Shown here piece by piece: positions 32,998-41,697 of a stretch of 59,234 nucleotides of DNA. Source of the DNA: Sphingopyxis sp. UBA6723 (lineage in GTDB: Bacteria; Pseudomonadota; Alphaproteobacteria; Sphingomonadales; Sphingomonadaceae). The stretch lies in NCBI RefSeq assembly GCF_002454115.1, contig NZ_DKIH01000003.1:8756-67989 (forward strand). The letters are read 5' to 3'. The translations under genes and the position numbers were made by a program. The notes under the pieces were generated by a model. That model was given only the letters and a program-made list of their open reading frames with translations. It did not search any database and was not told the DNA's origin. The first letter of the stretch is position 1. Every line of letters begins with the position of its first letter.

Positions 32998-34689
32998 ATG
33001 TTGAAAAGATTCCTGCCGCTTGCCGCGGTCTTCACCCTGTCCCTTCCGCCAACCGCCCTCGCACAGGGCGTCACCTCGTCCGCCGACTCGCGCGCGACTG
33101 AGGCGGGGCGTCAGATTCTGCACCAGGGCGGCACCGCCGCCGACGCCGCGGTCGCGATGGTCGCCGTACTCACATTGGTCGAACCGCAATCGAGCGGGAT
33201 CGGTGGTGGCGGCCTCATGCTGCACCATGATGCCAAGGACGGCAGCATTTCGACGATCGACGGCCGCGAAACGGCGCCCGCGTCGGCCAAGCCCGATCGC
33301 TTTCTCGGCCCTGACGGCAAGCCGCGCGGCTATTCGGATGCGATTCCGGGCGGATTGTCGGTGGGCGTCCCTGGCAATATCCGGCTGCTCGAAATGGCGC
33401 ACAAGAAATGGGGCAAGCTGGAATGGGCGGCGCTGTTCCAGCCCGCGATCAAGCTGGCCGAAGAGGGCTTCGAAGTCACCCCGGTGCTGCACAATTGGAT
33501 GACGCGCTTCGAATCCTTGTGGAAGGATTTTCCCGAAGCGCGCGCGATTTATTATGTCGATGGCAAGCCTGCGCCGGTCGGCACCCGGATCCGCAACCCC
33601 GCCTATGCCGCGCTGCTGCGTGATGTCGCGGCGCGCGGTCCCGACGTCTTTTACACCGGCGCCAATGCCAAGGCGATCAGCGACGCGGTCGCCAACGCGC
33701 CGCGTAACAAGGCGACGCTGACGGTCAAGGACGTCGCGGCATACAAGGCGAAAGAGCGTCCGGCAGTCTGCACCACATACCGCGTGTACAAAGTCTGCGG
33801 GATGGGGCCGCCCTCGTCGGGGGCGACCACCGTGCTCGGCATCCTCGGGATGATCGAGGGTTGGGATATGAAAGCGATGGGGCAGGACAACCCGATGAGC
33901 TGGCATTTGCTCGCCGAGGCGATGCAGCTCTCCTACGCCGACCGCGCCGCCTATCTGGGCGATCCCGATTTCGTCGATGTCCCGGTGACCGGCCTGCTCG
34001 ACAAAAAATATCTCGCCGAGCGCCGCCAGCTGATCTCGCCCTATGGCGCCGCCGGTAAATATGAACCCGGCACGCCGCCGGGGGCCACGCCGCGCGCCGC
34101 GGCGGTGCCGATCCCCGAGCAGGGGACGACCCATTTTGCGGTGGCGGACAAAGCCGGCAATGTCGTGTCGATGACCTCGACCATCGAAAGCATCTTTGGC
34201 AGCCACCTGATCGCCAACGGTTATTTCCTCAATAACGAACTCACCGATTTCGATCTCGCACCAACGCAGAACGGCGTGCCGACCGCCAACCGGGTGCAGG
34301 CGGGCAAGCGTCCGCTGTCGTCGATGTCGCCGACGATCGTTTATGGCCCCGACGGCAAGGTCGTGCTGGCGGTCGGTTCGGCGGGCGGCAAGCGCATCAT
34401 CATGCACGTAACGAAAGTGCTGGTTGGCGTCCTCGACTGGGGTCTTGATGCCAAGACCGCGATGGAGCTGCCCAACCTTTATTTCGGCGACCGCGGCGTG
34501 CTGATCGAAAATATCGACGCAGGCGAAGCGATCGCCGCGAAGATGAAACCGTTCGGCTATAGTTTCACGCCCACCGACCTGGGCTCAAAGCTCAACGCGG
34601 TCGAGCGCGTTGGCGACGGCTGGCGTGGCGCCGCCGATCCGCGCGGACCGGGGACATCATCGGTGGATGGCGCGCCGCCGCAAGGCTAA
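32998..34689 (+). CDS. ggt: Gamma-glutamyltransferase
   Basis: A 563-residue exported enzyme; ATG 32998 begins MLKRFLPLAAVFTLSLPPTALAQ, a Sec signal peptide. GGTAADAAVAMVAVLTLVEPQSSGIGGGG is the N-terminal signature. Self-cleavage would occur before Thr377 in GTTHFAVADK, giving large and small subunits. RPLSSMSPTIV and GSAGGKRIIMHV complete the active site. It hydrolyses or transfers the gamma-glutamyl group of glutathione in the periplasm. The next gene, an acyl-CoA synthetase, follows by 41 bp. Confidence 0.93.
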   Translation: MLKRFLPLAAVFTLSLPPTALAQGVTSSADSRATEAGRQILHQGGTAADAAVAMVAVLTLVEPQSSGIGGGGLMLHHDAKDGSISTIDGRETAPASAKPDRFLGPDGKPRGYSDAIPGGLSVGVPGNIRLLEMAHKKWGKLEWAALFQPAIKLAEEGFEVTPVLHNWMTRFESLWKDFPEARAIYYVDGKPAPVGTRIRNPAYAALLRDVAARGPDVFYTGANAKAISDAVANAPRNKATLTVKDVAAYKAKERPAVCTTYRVYKVCGMGPPSSGATTVLGILGMIEGWDMKAMGQDNPMSWHLLAEAMQLSYADRAAYLGDPDFVDVPVTGLLDKKYLAERRQLISPYGAAGKYEPGTPPGATPRAAAVPIPEQGTTHFAVADKAGNVVSMTSTIESIFGSHLIANGYFLNNELTDFDLAPTQNGVPTANRVQAGKRPLSSMSPTIVYGPDGKVVLAVGSAGGKRIIMHVTKVLVGVLDWGLDAKTAMELPNLYFGDRGVLIENIDAGEAIAAKMKPFGYSFTPTDLGSKLNAVERVGDGWRGAADPRGPGTSSVDGAPPQG

Positions 34690-34730
34690 GCTACAACGAT
34701 AACAGATCAAAATCGCGGAGAGTGACAGGC

Positions 34731-36536
34731 ATGAAGCTGGACAATCCCCATCTCGACCATTTTCCGAGTCTGGTCGCGATGTTTTTCGACCGCGCCGAAA
34801 AGGGCGGTGAAGATCCGTTCCTGTGGCGCAAGGCCGACCGCGTCTGGCATCCGCTGAGCTGGCGGCAGGTCGCCAATCAGGTCGCGGCGCTGGCGCATAA
34901 TCTGCGCGAAATGGGGCTGAAGGACGGCGACCGCGTCGTGCTGGTCAGCGAAAACCGCCCCGAATGGTGCATCGCCGATCTGGCGATCATGGCCGCGGGC
35001 TGCATCACCGTGCCGACCTACACCACCAATACCGAACGCGATCACCAGCATATCCTGGACAACAGCGGGGCCAAGGCGGTGATCGTGTCGACCGCCAAGC
35101 TGGCGCGCACGCTGATGCCTGCGGTGACGCGCTCCGATGCGCACATAGTCATCACCATGGAAAGCCTGCGTGTCGGGCAGCAGGGCGACGTCGCCGTGCG
35201 CGACTGGGCGCCGCTTGTCACGGGCGGTGAGGCGTATCTGGAAGAAACCAAGGCCCGCGCCGCCACGATGACGCGCGACGACACCGCGTGCCTGATCTAC
35301 ACCAGCGGCACCGGCGGGGCGCCGCGCGGGGTGATGCAGCATCATGGCGCGATCCTGCACAATGCCGCGGGCGCGGCCGAAGTGCTGGTGAATGATTTCG
35401 GTATCGGCGACGAGGAGGTGTTCCTGTCGTTCCTGCCGCTCAGCCACGCCTATGAACATTCGGGCGGACAATTCCTGCCGATCATGGTCGGCGCGCAAAT
35501 CTATTACAGCGAAGGCTTGGAAAAGCTGGTTTCGAACATCGAGGAGACACGCCCGACGATCATGGTTGTCGTGCCGCGCCTGTTCGAAGTCATTCGCGCG
35601 CGGATGATCAAGTCGGTCGAAAAACAGGGCAAGCTGGCGAACTGGATGCTCAACCAAGCGCTGCGCGTCGGCGAAAAGGATTATGAGCGCCGCATGGGCG
35701 TGCTCGACCGCCCGGTCGACCTGATCCTCGACAAATTGTTCCGGCCCAAGATCCAGAAACGCTTCGGCGGCCGGATGAAGGCGCTGGTATCGGGCGGCGC
35801 GCCGCTCAATCCCGAAATCGGCGTGTTTTTCCACTCGATCGGGCTGACCCTGCTGCAAGGCTATGGCCAGACCGAGGCGGGGCCGGTGATCAGCTGCAAC
35901 CGTCCCGCTGCGGGGATCAAGATGGACACCGTCGGCCCGCCGCTGATGAACACCGAGGTCAAGATTGCGGACGATGGCGAGATATTGGTACGCGGTGAGC
36001 TGGTGATGAAGGGCTATTGGCGCAATGACGCCGAAACGGCGCGGGTGCTGGTGGACGGCTGGCTCCACACCGGCGACATCGGCCATATCGACGACAAGGG
36101 CCGCATCGTCATCACCGACCGAAAAAAGGATCTGATCGTCAACGACAAGGGCGACAATGTCTCGCCGCAGCGCGTCGAGGGGATGTTAACCCTCCAGCCC
36201 GAAATCCTGCAGGCGATGGTCTATGGCGACAAGCGTCCGCACCTTGTCGGCCTGCTGGTTCCCGATCCCGAATGGATGGCCGAATGGGCCGAAGCCGAAG
36301 GCTTGCCAAAAGACCTGTGCCGCCTGCGCGAACATGAAAAATTCCGCGCCGCGATCCGCGCTGCGGTCGACCGCGTCAACGGGCAACTGTCGGTGATCGA
36401 AAAGGTCCGCAAATTCGACTTTGCCGACGAGGCTTTCTCGATCGAAAACGAACAGATGACGCCGTCGATGAAGATCCGCCGCCATGTGCTGCGCGAGGTT
36501 TACGCGGACAAGATTGCGGCGCTGTATAAGGGCTGA
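34731..36536 (+). CDS. Long-chain acyl-CoA synthetase (AMP-forming, FAA1-like)
   Basis: A 601-residue adenylate-forming enzyme; ATG 34731 has GGAGAG about 10 bp upstream. The P-loop reads YTSGTGGAPRGVM, a variant of YTSGTTGxPKG with Gly for Thr and Arg for Lys. Other motifs are FLPLSHAYEHSGGQ, GYGQTEAGPVISCN, WLHTGDIGHIDDKGRIVITDRKKDLIV, and a C-terminal MTPSMKIRRHV with the catalytic Lys. It activates long-chain fatty acids to acyl-CoA at the inner membrane for beta-oxidation or lipid synthesis. A family A repeat follows. Confidence 0.88.
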   Translation: MKLDNPHLDHFPSLVAMFFDRAEKGGEDPFLWRKADRVWHPLSWRQVANQVAALAHNLREMGLKDGDRVVLVSENRPEWCIADLAIMAAGCITVPTYTTNTERDHQHILDNSGAKAVIVSTAKLARTLMPAVTRSDAHIVITMESLRVGQQGDVAVRDWAPLVTGGEAYLEETKARAATMTRDDTACLIYTSGTGGAPRGVMQHHGAILHNAAGAAEVLVNDFGIGDEEVFLSFLPLSHAYEHSGGQFLPIMVGAQIYYSEGLEKLVSNIEETRPTIMVVVPRLFEVIRARMIKSVEKQGKLANWMLNQALRVGEKDYERRMGVLDRPVDLILDKLFRPKIQKRFGGRMKALVSGGAPLNPEIGVFFHSIGLTLLQGYGQTEAGPVISCNRPAAGIKMDTVGPPLMNTEVKIADDGEILVRGELVMKGYWRNDAETARVLVDGWLHTGDIGHIDDKGRIVITDRKKDLIVNDKGDNVSPQRVEGMLTLQPEILQAMVYGDKRPHLVGLLVPDPEWMAEWAEAEGLPKDLCRLREHEKFRAAIRAAVDRVNGQLSVIEKVRKFDFADEAFSIENEQMTPSMKIRRHVLREVYADKIAALYKG

Positions 36537-36555
36537 TTATCGAAGCTAACTCCAA

Positions 36556-36638
36556 CCCGTTCGTGTCGAGCGAAGTCGAGACACCCATCGGCTTGGCATT
36601 TGGTCGAGGGGCATCTCGACGTCGCTCGATGCGAACGG
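36556..36638. repeat. Family A palindromic repeat
   Basis: Left arm CCCGTTCGTGTCGAGCG and onward, right arm GCATCTCGACGTCGCTCGAT and onward. In the right arm the outer hairpin stem changes to GCATC...GATGC, keeping pairing. Lies between the 3' ends of two convergent genes. Confidence 0.88.
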
Positions 36639-36729
36639 ATCCCAAGGGGCCGTTGCTAGTAGAGCAGACGGGGTTGCGACCCGAAGAGCTCGGCACAAAC
36701 CGGTCCCCGTCTGCGACTGAACCATTGGT

Positions 36730-37176
36730 TCAGCCAGCGTCCCCCGCCGGTTTGCGATAGGGGACGAATTCGCCAAAAACACAGGTGGGGCCGCGGATGC
36801 CGCTCGATCGATCGACCAGATGGAAAAAATCCCCTTCGCAGGTGGACGTCCCGAACTGTCGCACGACCATGATGTCGCTGTCGCGGGCGAGGCCGGGGCA
36901 GCTGTTTTTCAGGTCATTGCGATACACCAAGTTACCGCCCGAGCGATAAAGCAGGATGTTATCGGATACGCGGATCGTTTCGTTGCTGCGGTAATTGGGC
37001 AGGCAGCGGATGGGTTCGCCAGGAACCTTGCCAGCCAGCTGTTTGTCTAGCCGTTCGGCCTGTTTCGGCGTCAAAGCGGCAGCGCCCGGTTCGGCGGTGC
37101 CGGCGGGCGCACAGCTGGCGACCAGCGGCGCCGCTGCGATCAGCAGCACGGCGCGCATCGGATTCAGCATGGCCAT
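36730..37176 (-). CDS. Putative lipoprotein downstream of gloB
   Basis: A 148-residue protein; ATG 37176 has AAGGAG 8 bp upstream. The signal peptide MAMLNPMRAVLLIAAAPLVASC ends in a lipobox (LVASC). The mature part contains PIRCLPNYRSNETIRVSDNILLYRSGGNLVY, CPGLARDSDIMVVRQFGTSTCEGDFFHLVD and CVFGEFVPYRK. It resembles small sphingomonad envelope proteins of unknown function with several Cys. It is 64 bp downstream of gloB on the same strand and may be co-transcribed with it. Confidence 0.65.
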   Translation of the reverse strand: MAMLNPMRAVLLIAAAPLVASCAPAGTAEPGAAALTPKQAERLDKQLAGKVPGEPIRCLPNYRSNETIRVSDNILLYRSGGNLVYRNDLKNSCPGLARDSDIMVVRQFGTSTCEGDFFHLVDRSSGIRGPTCVFGEFVPYRKPAGDAG

Positions 37177-37240
37177 GACATTGCTCCTTGAGATTGCGCA
37201 ATATATTGCGGGCAGATGAACCGGCGCTGAAGCGGCGGCA

Positions 37241-37969
37241 TCAGGCGGCGTCCTTGAGCGCGCGGATACGGGCAAGTTCGGCGGCGCTCGGCGCCCGCAA
37301 AAAGGGATTTGTGGCGCGTTCGGCGCCGATCGTCGTCGGCACCGTTGCTTCACCCGCGGCGCGCGCCGTCTCGACCGCCGCTAGCCGCGCCGCGAGCGCT
37401 ACATTGTCCGGATCGACCGTCACCGCAAAGCGGGCGTTCGACAGCGTATATTCGTGCGCGCAATAGACGCGCGTAGCATCGTCGAGCGTCGCGAGCTTTT
37501 GCATATTGGCGAACATTTGCTCGGCGGTGCCTTCGAACAGGCGGCCACAGCCCATGGCGAACATCGTGTCGCCGACAAAGATCGCGGCGTCGTCGGCGAA
37601 ATGATAGGCGATATGCCCCGCGGTGTGTGCGGGGACGTCCCACACGCTCGCAACATGTCTGCCGAGACGAACGGTGTCGCCCCCCGTCACCTGCACATCG
37701 AGCGTCGGGATACGGGCAAATTCGGCGGCCGGTCCCGTGATCGTGCAGCCGGTGGCATCCTTGATCGCGGCGTTGCCGCCGGTGTGGTCGGGGTGCCAAT
37801 GGGTGTTCCAGATGTCGGTTATCATCCAGCCGCGCTCCGCCGCGGCTTCGAGCACCGGGTCAGCGACCGCGGGATCGACGACCATCGTCGACTGGCTTTC
37901 GGGATCGTGGACCAGCCAGACATAATTGTCGCTGAGCACCGGGATGCGGACGATTTCGAGTGCAGTCAT
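37241..37969 (-). CDS. gloB: Hydroxyacylglutathione hydrolase (glyoxalase II)
   Basis: A 242-residue metallo-beta-lactamase-fold enzyme; AAAGGAG precedes ATG 37969. The binuclear site is THWHPDHTGG (His57, His59, Asp61, His62), with later ligands in PAHTAGHIAYHF, FVGDTMFAMGCGRLFEG and CAHEYTLSNARFA. The C-terminal HAGH helices, with NPFLRA, bind glutathione. It hydrolyses S-lactoylglutathione to lactate and glutathione, the second step of methylglyoxal detoxification. It lies directly downstream of gloA. Confidence 0.94.
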   Translation of the reverse strand: MTALEIVRIPVLSDNYVWLVHDPESQSTMVVDPAVADPVLEAAAERGWMITDIWNTHWHPDHTGGNAAIKDATGCTITGPAAEFARIPTLDVQVTGGDTVRLGRHVASVWDVPAHTAGHIAYHFADDAAIFVGDTMFAMGCGRLFEGTAEQMFANMQKLATLDDATRVYCAHEYTLSNARFAVTVDPDNVALAARLAAVETARAAGEATVPTTIGAERATNPFLRAPSAAELARIRALKDAA

Positions 37970-38043
37970 GCGTCGCTCCTTTCCATCACCGGCCTCATGC
38001 TCACCAGACGGAGACGCGGGCGCGTCGCCTTGGTTGCACCGCC

Positions 38044-38481
38044 CTACCAGGCGCCGGTATTGGGCATCGACGCCCACGGTTCCTGTGGCGGCAGGTGCCC
38101 CTCCTGGAGCAGTTCGACCGAAATGCCGTCGGGCGAGCGGACGAACGCCATATGGCCGTCGCGCGGCGGGCGGTTGATCGTTACCCCCGCGTCCATCAGT
38201 CGCTGGCACGTCGCGTAGATATCGTCGACGCGGTACGCCAGATGCCCGAAGTTGCGACCGCCCGCATATTGCTCGGGCGCGCTGCCGTCCTCGGGCGGCC
38301 AATTAAAGGTCAGCTCGACCTCGGCGACGCCCGCTTGTCCCGGCGCGGCCAGGAAGATCAGCGTGAATCGACCCTGTTCGCTATCGAAACGGCGGACCTC
38401 TTCCAGACCGATCAGGTTGAAAAAGGCGACGGTTGCGTCGGGGTCGGTGACGCGGATCATGGTGTGGAGATATTTGGTCAT
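38044..38481 (-). CDS. gloA: Lactoylglutathione lyase (glyoxalase I), VOC fold
   Basis: A 145-residue vicinal-oxygen-chelate enzyme with two beta-alpha-beta3 modules. Likely metal ligands are His in YLHTMIRV, Glu in AEVELTFNW, His in NFGHLAYRV, and Glu in GISVELLQE. It turns the glutathione-methylglyoxal hemithioacetal into S-lactoylglutathione. It sits between the thioesterase gene (9 bp upstream) and gloB (74 bp downstream), so the glyoxalase pathway is one transcription unit. Confidence 0.9.
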   Translation of the reverse strand: MTKYLHTMIRVTDPDATVAFFNLIGLEEVRRFDSEQGRFTLIFLAAPGQAGVAEVELTFNWPPEDGSAPEQYAGGRNFGHLAYRVDDIYATCQRLMDAGVTINRPPRDGHMAFVRSPDGISVELLQEGHLPPQEPWASMPNTGAW

Positions 38482-38490
38482 CGGGCCGTT

Positions 38491-38928
38491 CTACCCGCGA
38501 AGGCCGCATCCTTCAAATGCTTCGAACAAGTTTACGAATTCATCGGGCACCGGGGTCGGCGCGCCCTGCGCCTCGGCGACATGGACGCTGACCTCCAGCC
38601 CCGTCGCGCGCAGATCGTCTTTCCCGGCGCCATGCAGCTCGAACAGAAAGGTCATCGAGCTCCTGCCCACGCGCGAACAGCGCACGCAAATATCGACTTC
38701 TTCGTCGAGCAGGATCGGCACCTTGTAATCGACCTCGGCCCGCGCGACGTGGAACTCGGGGCTGTCGCGATCGGGCCAGCGGTCATAGACGCCCACGGCG
38801 CGCCAATACTCCGTGATCCCGATGTCGAAATACTCAAGGTAACGGCTGTTGAACACTACCGCCTGCGCATCAATTTCGGCATAGCGGACGCGTTTGATGA
38901 CGTGGAATTTGAAGTCGCTGCGGGCCAT
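38491..38928 (-). CDS. Acyl-CoA thioesterase, 4HBT/YbgC family
   Basis: A 145-residue hotdog-fold protein. ATG 38928 is preferred because GAGGA lies 6-7 bp upstream; the ATG at 38934 would abut it. RVRYAEIDAQAVVFNSRYLEYFDIGITEYWRA matches the 4-hydroxybenzoyl-CoA thioesterase/YbgC signature with the catalytic Asp in an AEIDAQAVVFN variant. VDYKVPILLDEEVDI and SMTFLFEL follow. It hydrolyses acyl-CoA thioesters in the cytoplasm. The first gene of the gloA-gloB unit. Confidence 0.85.
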   Translation of the reverse strand: MARSDFKFHVIKRVRYAEIDAQAVVFNSRYLEYFDIGITEYWRAVGVYDRWPDRDSPEFHVARAEVDYKVPILLDEEVDICVRCSRVGRSSMTFLFELHGAGKDDLRATGLEVSVHVAEAQGAPTPVPDEFVNLFEAFEGCGLRG

Positions 38929-38952
38929 GAACATCCTCGGGCATAGGTGAAT

Positions 38953-39056
38953 AGAAAAGCCGTGTCCCCGCGAAGGCGGGGACCCATCTCCTGCCAGTTC
39001 GATTTTGCACCGATCGGAGATGGACTCCCGCCTTCGCGGGAGAACAGGGCTTTTTC
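38953..39056. repeat. Family D palindromic repeat
   Basis: Outer inverted arms (AGAAAAGCC and GGCTTTTTC) with inner hairpins TCCCCGC-GAAG-GCGGGGA and CTCCCGC-CTTC-GCGGGAG. Read on the minus strand the second hairpin is followed by GGCTTTTC, so it may end the upstream hydrolase transcript. A related copy is at 53515. Confidence 0.75.
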
Positions 39057-39065
39057 AATCAAAGT

Positions 39066-39833
39066 TTAGTTTGCGGTCGCCAAGCGCGCGACGGTGTCGA
39101 TCAGCAGCGCGATGTCGGTGTCGCGCGACAGGCGGTGATCGCCGCCCTTGACCAGCGTCACCTGTACATCGTCGCTGGCGAGGGTCGCCGACAGGCGCAG
39201 GCTGATGTCGGGCGGGACGTCGCCATCTTCCTGCCCATGCAGCAGACGCACGGGGCAGGTGAGGGGGATTTTGCTGGTCAGCAACCGGTTCGCCTCGCCC
39301 GACTGGAAAAAGCCGCGCGTCGTCACATAAGGCTGGTCGCTGTACGACGTTTCTTCGCGCAGTTCACCCTCGGCCAGGATGATCGCCTTTTCGGCGTCGC
39401 TGAAACCCCAGTCGGTGAAATCGGGCGCCGCAGCGATCCCGACCAGCCCCGCCACGCGCCCCGGCCCGTCGCGCTGGACCAGCGCGAGCGCGGTAAGGAG
39501 CATCAGCCACCCGCCCATCGACGAACCGACGAGGATAACCGTGCCTTCGATTTTTGCATCAATCAGGTCAAGGACGTCGCCGCGCCAGTCGAGCAAATTC
39601 TGCTCGGCAAACAGCCCGCCCGACATGCCGCATCCTGCATAATCGAGCAGCAGGCAGCCACGCCCCTCGGCTGCGGCCCAGTCGAACAGCGCGGTCGCCT
39701 TGCCGCCGGCCATGTCTGACATATATCCGGGCAGAAAGACGATCGTCGGCGCCGCGCCGATGGTATGGCGATAGGCGAGCCGCGGTCGGCCCGTGCGGTC
39801 GAGATAATCGGGGGCGGTCTGCACCGCGGTCAA
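39066..39833 (-). CDS. Alpha/beta hydrolase (serine)
   Basis: A 255-residue protein. TTG 39833 overlaps the stop of the upstream gene (TTGA), and the frame begins MTAVQTAPDYLDRTGRPRLAYRHTIG, a typical start for this group. The nucleophile elbow is VGSSMGGWL with the catalytic Ser; LLHGQEDGDVPP and KGGDHRLSRDTDI supply Asp and His. It resembles palmitoyl-protein-thioesterase-like (ABHD10-type) or small carboxylesterase proteins. No signal peptide; substrate unknown. Translationally coupled to the small DUF6356 gene. Confidence 0.82.
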   Translation of the reverse strand: MTAVQTAPDYLDRTGRPRLAYRHTIGAAPTIVFLPGYMSDMAGGKATALFDWAAAEGRGCLLLDYAGCGMSGGLFAEQNLLDWRGDVLDLIDAKIEGTVILVGSSMGGWLMLLTALALVQRDGPGRVAGLVGIAAAPDFTDWGFSDAEKAIILAEGELREETSYSDQPYVTTRGFFQSGEANRLLTSKIPLTCPVRLLHGQEDGDVPPDISLRLSATLASDDVQVTLVKGGDHRLSRDTDIALLIDTVARLATAN

Positions 39834-40084
39834 ATCACCCAGTCGATGGTGTTCATCTGCATCGCCGCTTGCCCCTTTGCCGCGCGCTGCTCGACCATGA
39901 TCTTGTTGAGCCTGCGGATCGTGTCGCTGCCGGTGGTGATGCACCAGCCAGGGACGACGGCATGGACCAGCGCGCACACCCCGCCGTAGATCATCGTCAC
40001 CCCGAATTTCGACGCGACGCCGAAATGTTCGATGTAATTTTCATCGACCGCTTTGGGGTGGTCGACAAACAGGCGCTTGAACAT
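39830..40084 (-). CDS. DUF6356 family small protein
   Basis: An 84-residue protein; GGGAGC lies 7 bp before ATG 40084. MFKRLFVDHPKAVDENYIEHFGVASKFGVTMIYGGVCALVHAVVPG is the recognisable N-terminal part of this sphingomonad/alphaproteobacterial family, with one hydrophobic segment at about 27-46 and then RRLNKIMVEQRAAKG. Function unknown; probably membrane-associated. It is coupled to the following hydrolase by TTGA. Confidence 0.7.
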   Translation of the reverse strand: MFKRLFVDHPKAVDENYIEHFGVASKFGVTMIYGGVCALVHAVVPGWCITTGSDTIRRLNKIMVEQRAAKGQAAMQMNTIDWVI

Positions 40085-40160
40085 GAGGTGGCTCCCTTCC
40101 GGCTGCCGCTGCCCTAGCGAGCCATCGATCGGCTCGCAAGGGCAGGGCGTGGCCTCGCGC

Positions 40161-41087
40161 TCATTCGGCGAGGAAGTCGCCGACCGCTTTGGCAAAGGCT
40201 TCGGGCTGGTCGAGCATGATGAAATGGCGGCTGCCCGGCACCATTTGCGCGGTGAATTTTGCGACGCCGACGTACTGCGGCTCAAATGCCGCCTTGGCGC
40301 GCTCGGCGGGCATCACGCTATCGTCCTGGGCATAGAGCAGGGTCACCGGCGCGGTCACGGCGGCGAGTTCGCCGCGCATGTCGGTGGTCATCACATCGTG
40401 AAAGACCTGCCCCGTGACCCGTGCGTCGGCGGCGCGCATCCAGCCAAGGATTGCGATGCGGCCAGCGGGCTGGTTCGACATGCCGCCGACCATGCTCACC
40501 GGGCCCGGATCGCTGATTGGTCCGGTCGCCGCAGGCTGGCCATGTTGCGCGCGCATCATCGCCGCCATCTGCTCGGCTTGCGGCCGCACGCTGTCCACTG
40601 TCGCCGCCGGGTTGAACAGCGTGCCAATAAAGGGCAGCGCATCGACGATCATCAGCTTGTCGACCTGTTGCGGCGCCCGCGCCGCGATCATCAATCCGGT
40701 CAGCCCGCCCATCGAATGACCAATGATCGCGGGCGCCGACCGACCCTGATCGGTGATGCAATCGTCGATATAATCGGCCACCTCGCGCATCATGGGGTCG
40801 AGCACCGGCCCCTCGGCATTGACCCCGGCCGCATCGCCAAAGCCGCGGATCTGGACGCGGTGCAGCCGATGCGTGCCTTTCAGCCGCTCGGAGGCCGTGT
40901 CCCAGACCGCGCGCGGGCTCGACAGGCCGGGGATCAGCACGACATCGGGACCATCGCCCTCGACCAATATGGTGATGCGCTTGCCTTCGACCAGCCCGGT
41001 CGGACAGGGTTCGGCGGCATCGGCGCGGCCCGTGATCAGGCCGACCGCAAGCAGGAAGATCGCGGCAACAGAAGTTTGTCGGTTCAT
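40161..41087 (-). CDS. Exported alpha/beta hydrolase
   Basis: A 308-residue protein. ATG 41087 has AAGGA about 9 bp upstream; TTG 41096 (overlapping the XRE stop) lacks spacing. The signal peptide MNRQTSVAAIFLLAVGLITGRADA gives periplasmic location. The elbow is IIGHSMGGLTG, acid LLYAQDDSVMP, and His in PGSRHFIMLDQPEAF. Substrate unknown. It is the last gene of a four-gene unit with two membrane proteins and an XRE regulator, all under the double operator at 41895-41942. Confidence 0.82.
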   Translation of the reverse strand: MNRQTSVAAIFLLAVGLITGRADAAEPCPTGLVEGKRITILVEGDGPDVVLIPGLSSPRAVWDTASERLKGTHRLHRVQIRGFGDAAGVNAEGPVLDPMMREVADYIDDCITDQGRSAPAIIGHSMGGLTGLMIAARAPQQVDKLMIVDALPFIGTLFNPAATVDSVRPQAEQMAAMMRAQHGQPAATGPISDPGPVSMVGGMSNQPAGRIAILGWMRAADARVTGQVFHDVMTTDMRGELAAVTAPVTLLYAQDDSVMPAERAKAAFEPQYVGVAKFTAQMVPGSRHFIMLDQPEAFAKAVGDFLAE

Positions 41088-41092
41088 GGCGT

Positions 41093-41284
41093 TCAATCCT
41101 TCAGAAAAATATCTTCGATCGGCAGCCCGAACAGGTCGGCGATGCGAAAGGCGAGAGGGAGTGAGGGGTCATATTTGCCCGTCTCAATCGCGTTGACCGA
41201 CTGGCGCGACACCTCCAGCCGTTCGGCGAGGTCGCCCTGACTCCAGTCGCGCTCGGCGCGCAGGACTTTCAGGCGGTTTTTCAC
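41093..41284 (-). CDS. XRE family small helix-turn-helix regulator
   Basis: A 63-residue protein starting at GTG 41284, which overlaps the previous stop (GTGA). KNRLKVLRAERDWSQGDLAERLEVSRQSVNAIETGKYDPSLPLAFRIADLFGLPIEDIF is a complete Cro/CI-type HTH of the compact YozG-like kind that pairs with a small membrane protein. It probably represses its own operon through the two GTCAA-N6-TTGAC sites upstream. Very small, DNA-binding domain only. Confidence 0.85.
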   Translation of the reverse strand: MKNRLKVLRAERDWSQGDLAERLEVSRQSVNAIETGKYDPSLPLAFRIADLFGLPIEDIFLKD

Positions 41285-41694
41285 AGGCAGGGTCCGCCAT
41301 CGCCAATCGTGACCTTGTTGACCAGCGATCCGACTGCGAGCCCAAGGCACCAGACCGGGAACACATAGAATAGCTGTACCCGCGGCACGGTGGTGAACAG
41401 CTCCAAAATGCCCCAGCCACTGGCGAGCGCGAGTGTCAGGCCGGTCGCGACCAGCATCTTGCGGATTTCCAGCATCCGGACATATTCGTCCTTCAACTCG
41501 GCGACATAGCGCGCCATCGCCCAGATGAAGCCCGAGGTTGCGAGCGCGGGAACGAGCGCGATCGCCACGGTCAGCGGCGTCGCCGCCGCATCGTCAGGAA
41601 TGAGCCAACTCGCGAGCATCACCGCCGCGATATAGGCCGCTGAAAGCACCACCATTCGGCGCATATAGCGGCGCTGCGCGGGGTTCTGTGCCAC
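41281..41694 (-). CDS. Integral membrane protein of an XRE-linked pair
   Basis: A 137-residue protein starting at GTG 41694, 3 bp after the previous stop. Four hydrophobic segments (about 13-33, 40-62, 80-101 and 108-127) suggest four membrane helices, with AELKDEYVRMLEIRK as a charged loop. Genes like this are often found directly upstream of small XRE regulators, an arrangement that suggests the pair acts together; the signal is unknown. I do not recognise a named family. Confidence 0.65.
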   Translation of the reverse strand: MAQNPAQRRYMRRMVVLSAAYIAAVMLASWLIPDDAAATPLTVAIALVPALATSGFIWAMARYVAELKDEYVRMLEIRKMLVATGLTLALASGWGILELFTTVPRVQLFYVFPVWCLGLAVGSLVNKVTIGDGGPCL

Positions 41695-41697
41695 CGC

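Noticed and set aside
36376..36696. Minus-strand frame through the repeat near 36.6 kb
   Set aside because: It is mostly repeat translated (STSLDTNG type) plus antisense of the acyl-CoA synthetase; unlike the SUF cases nothing anchors its start or stop.
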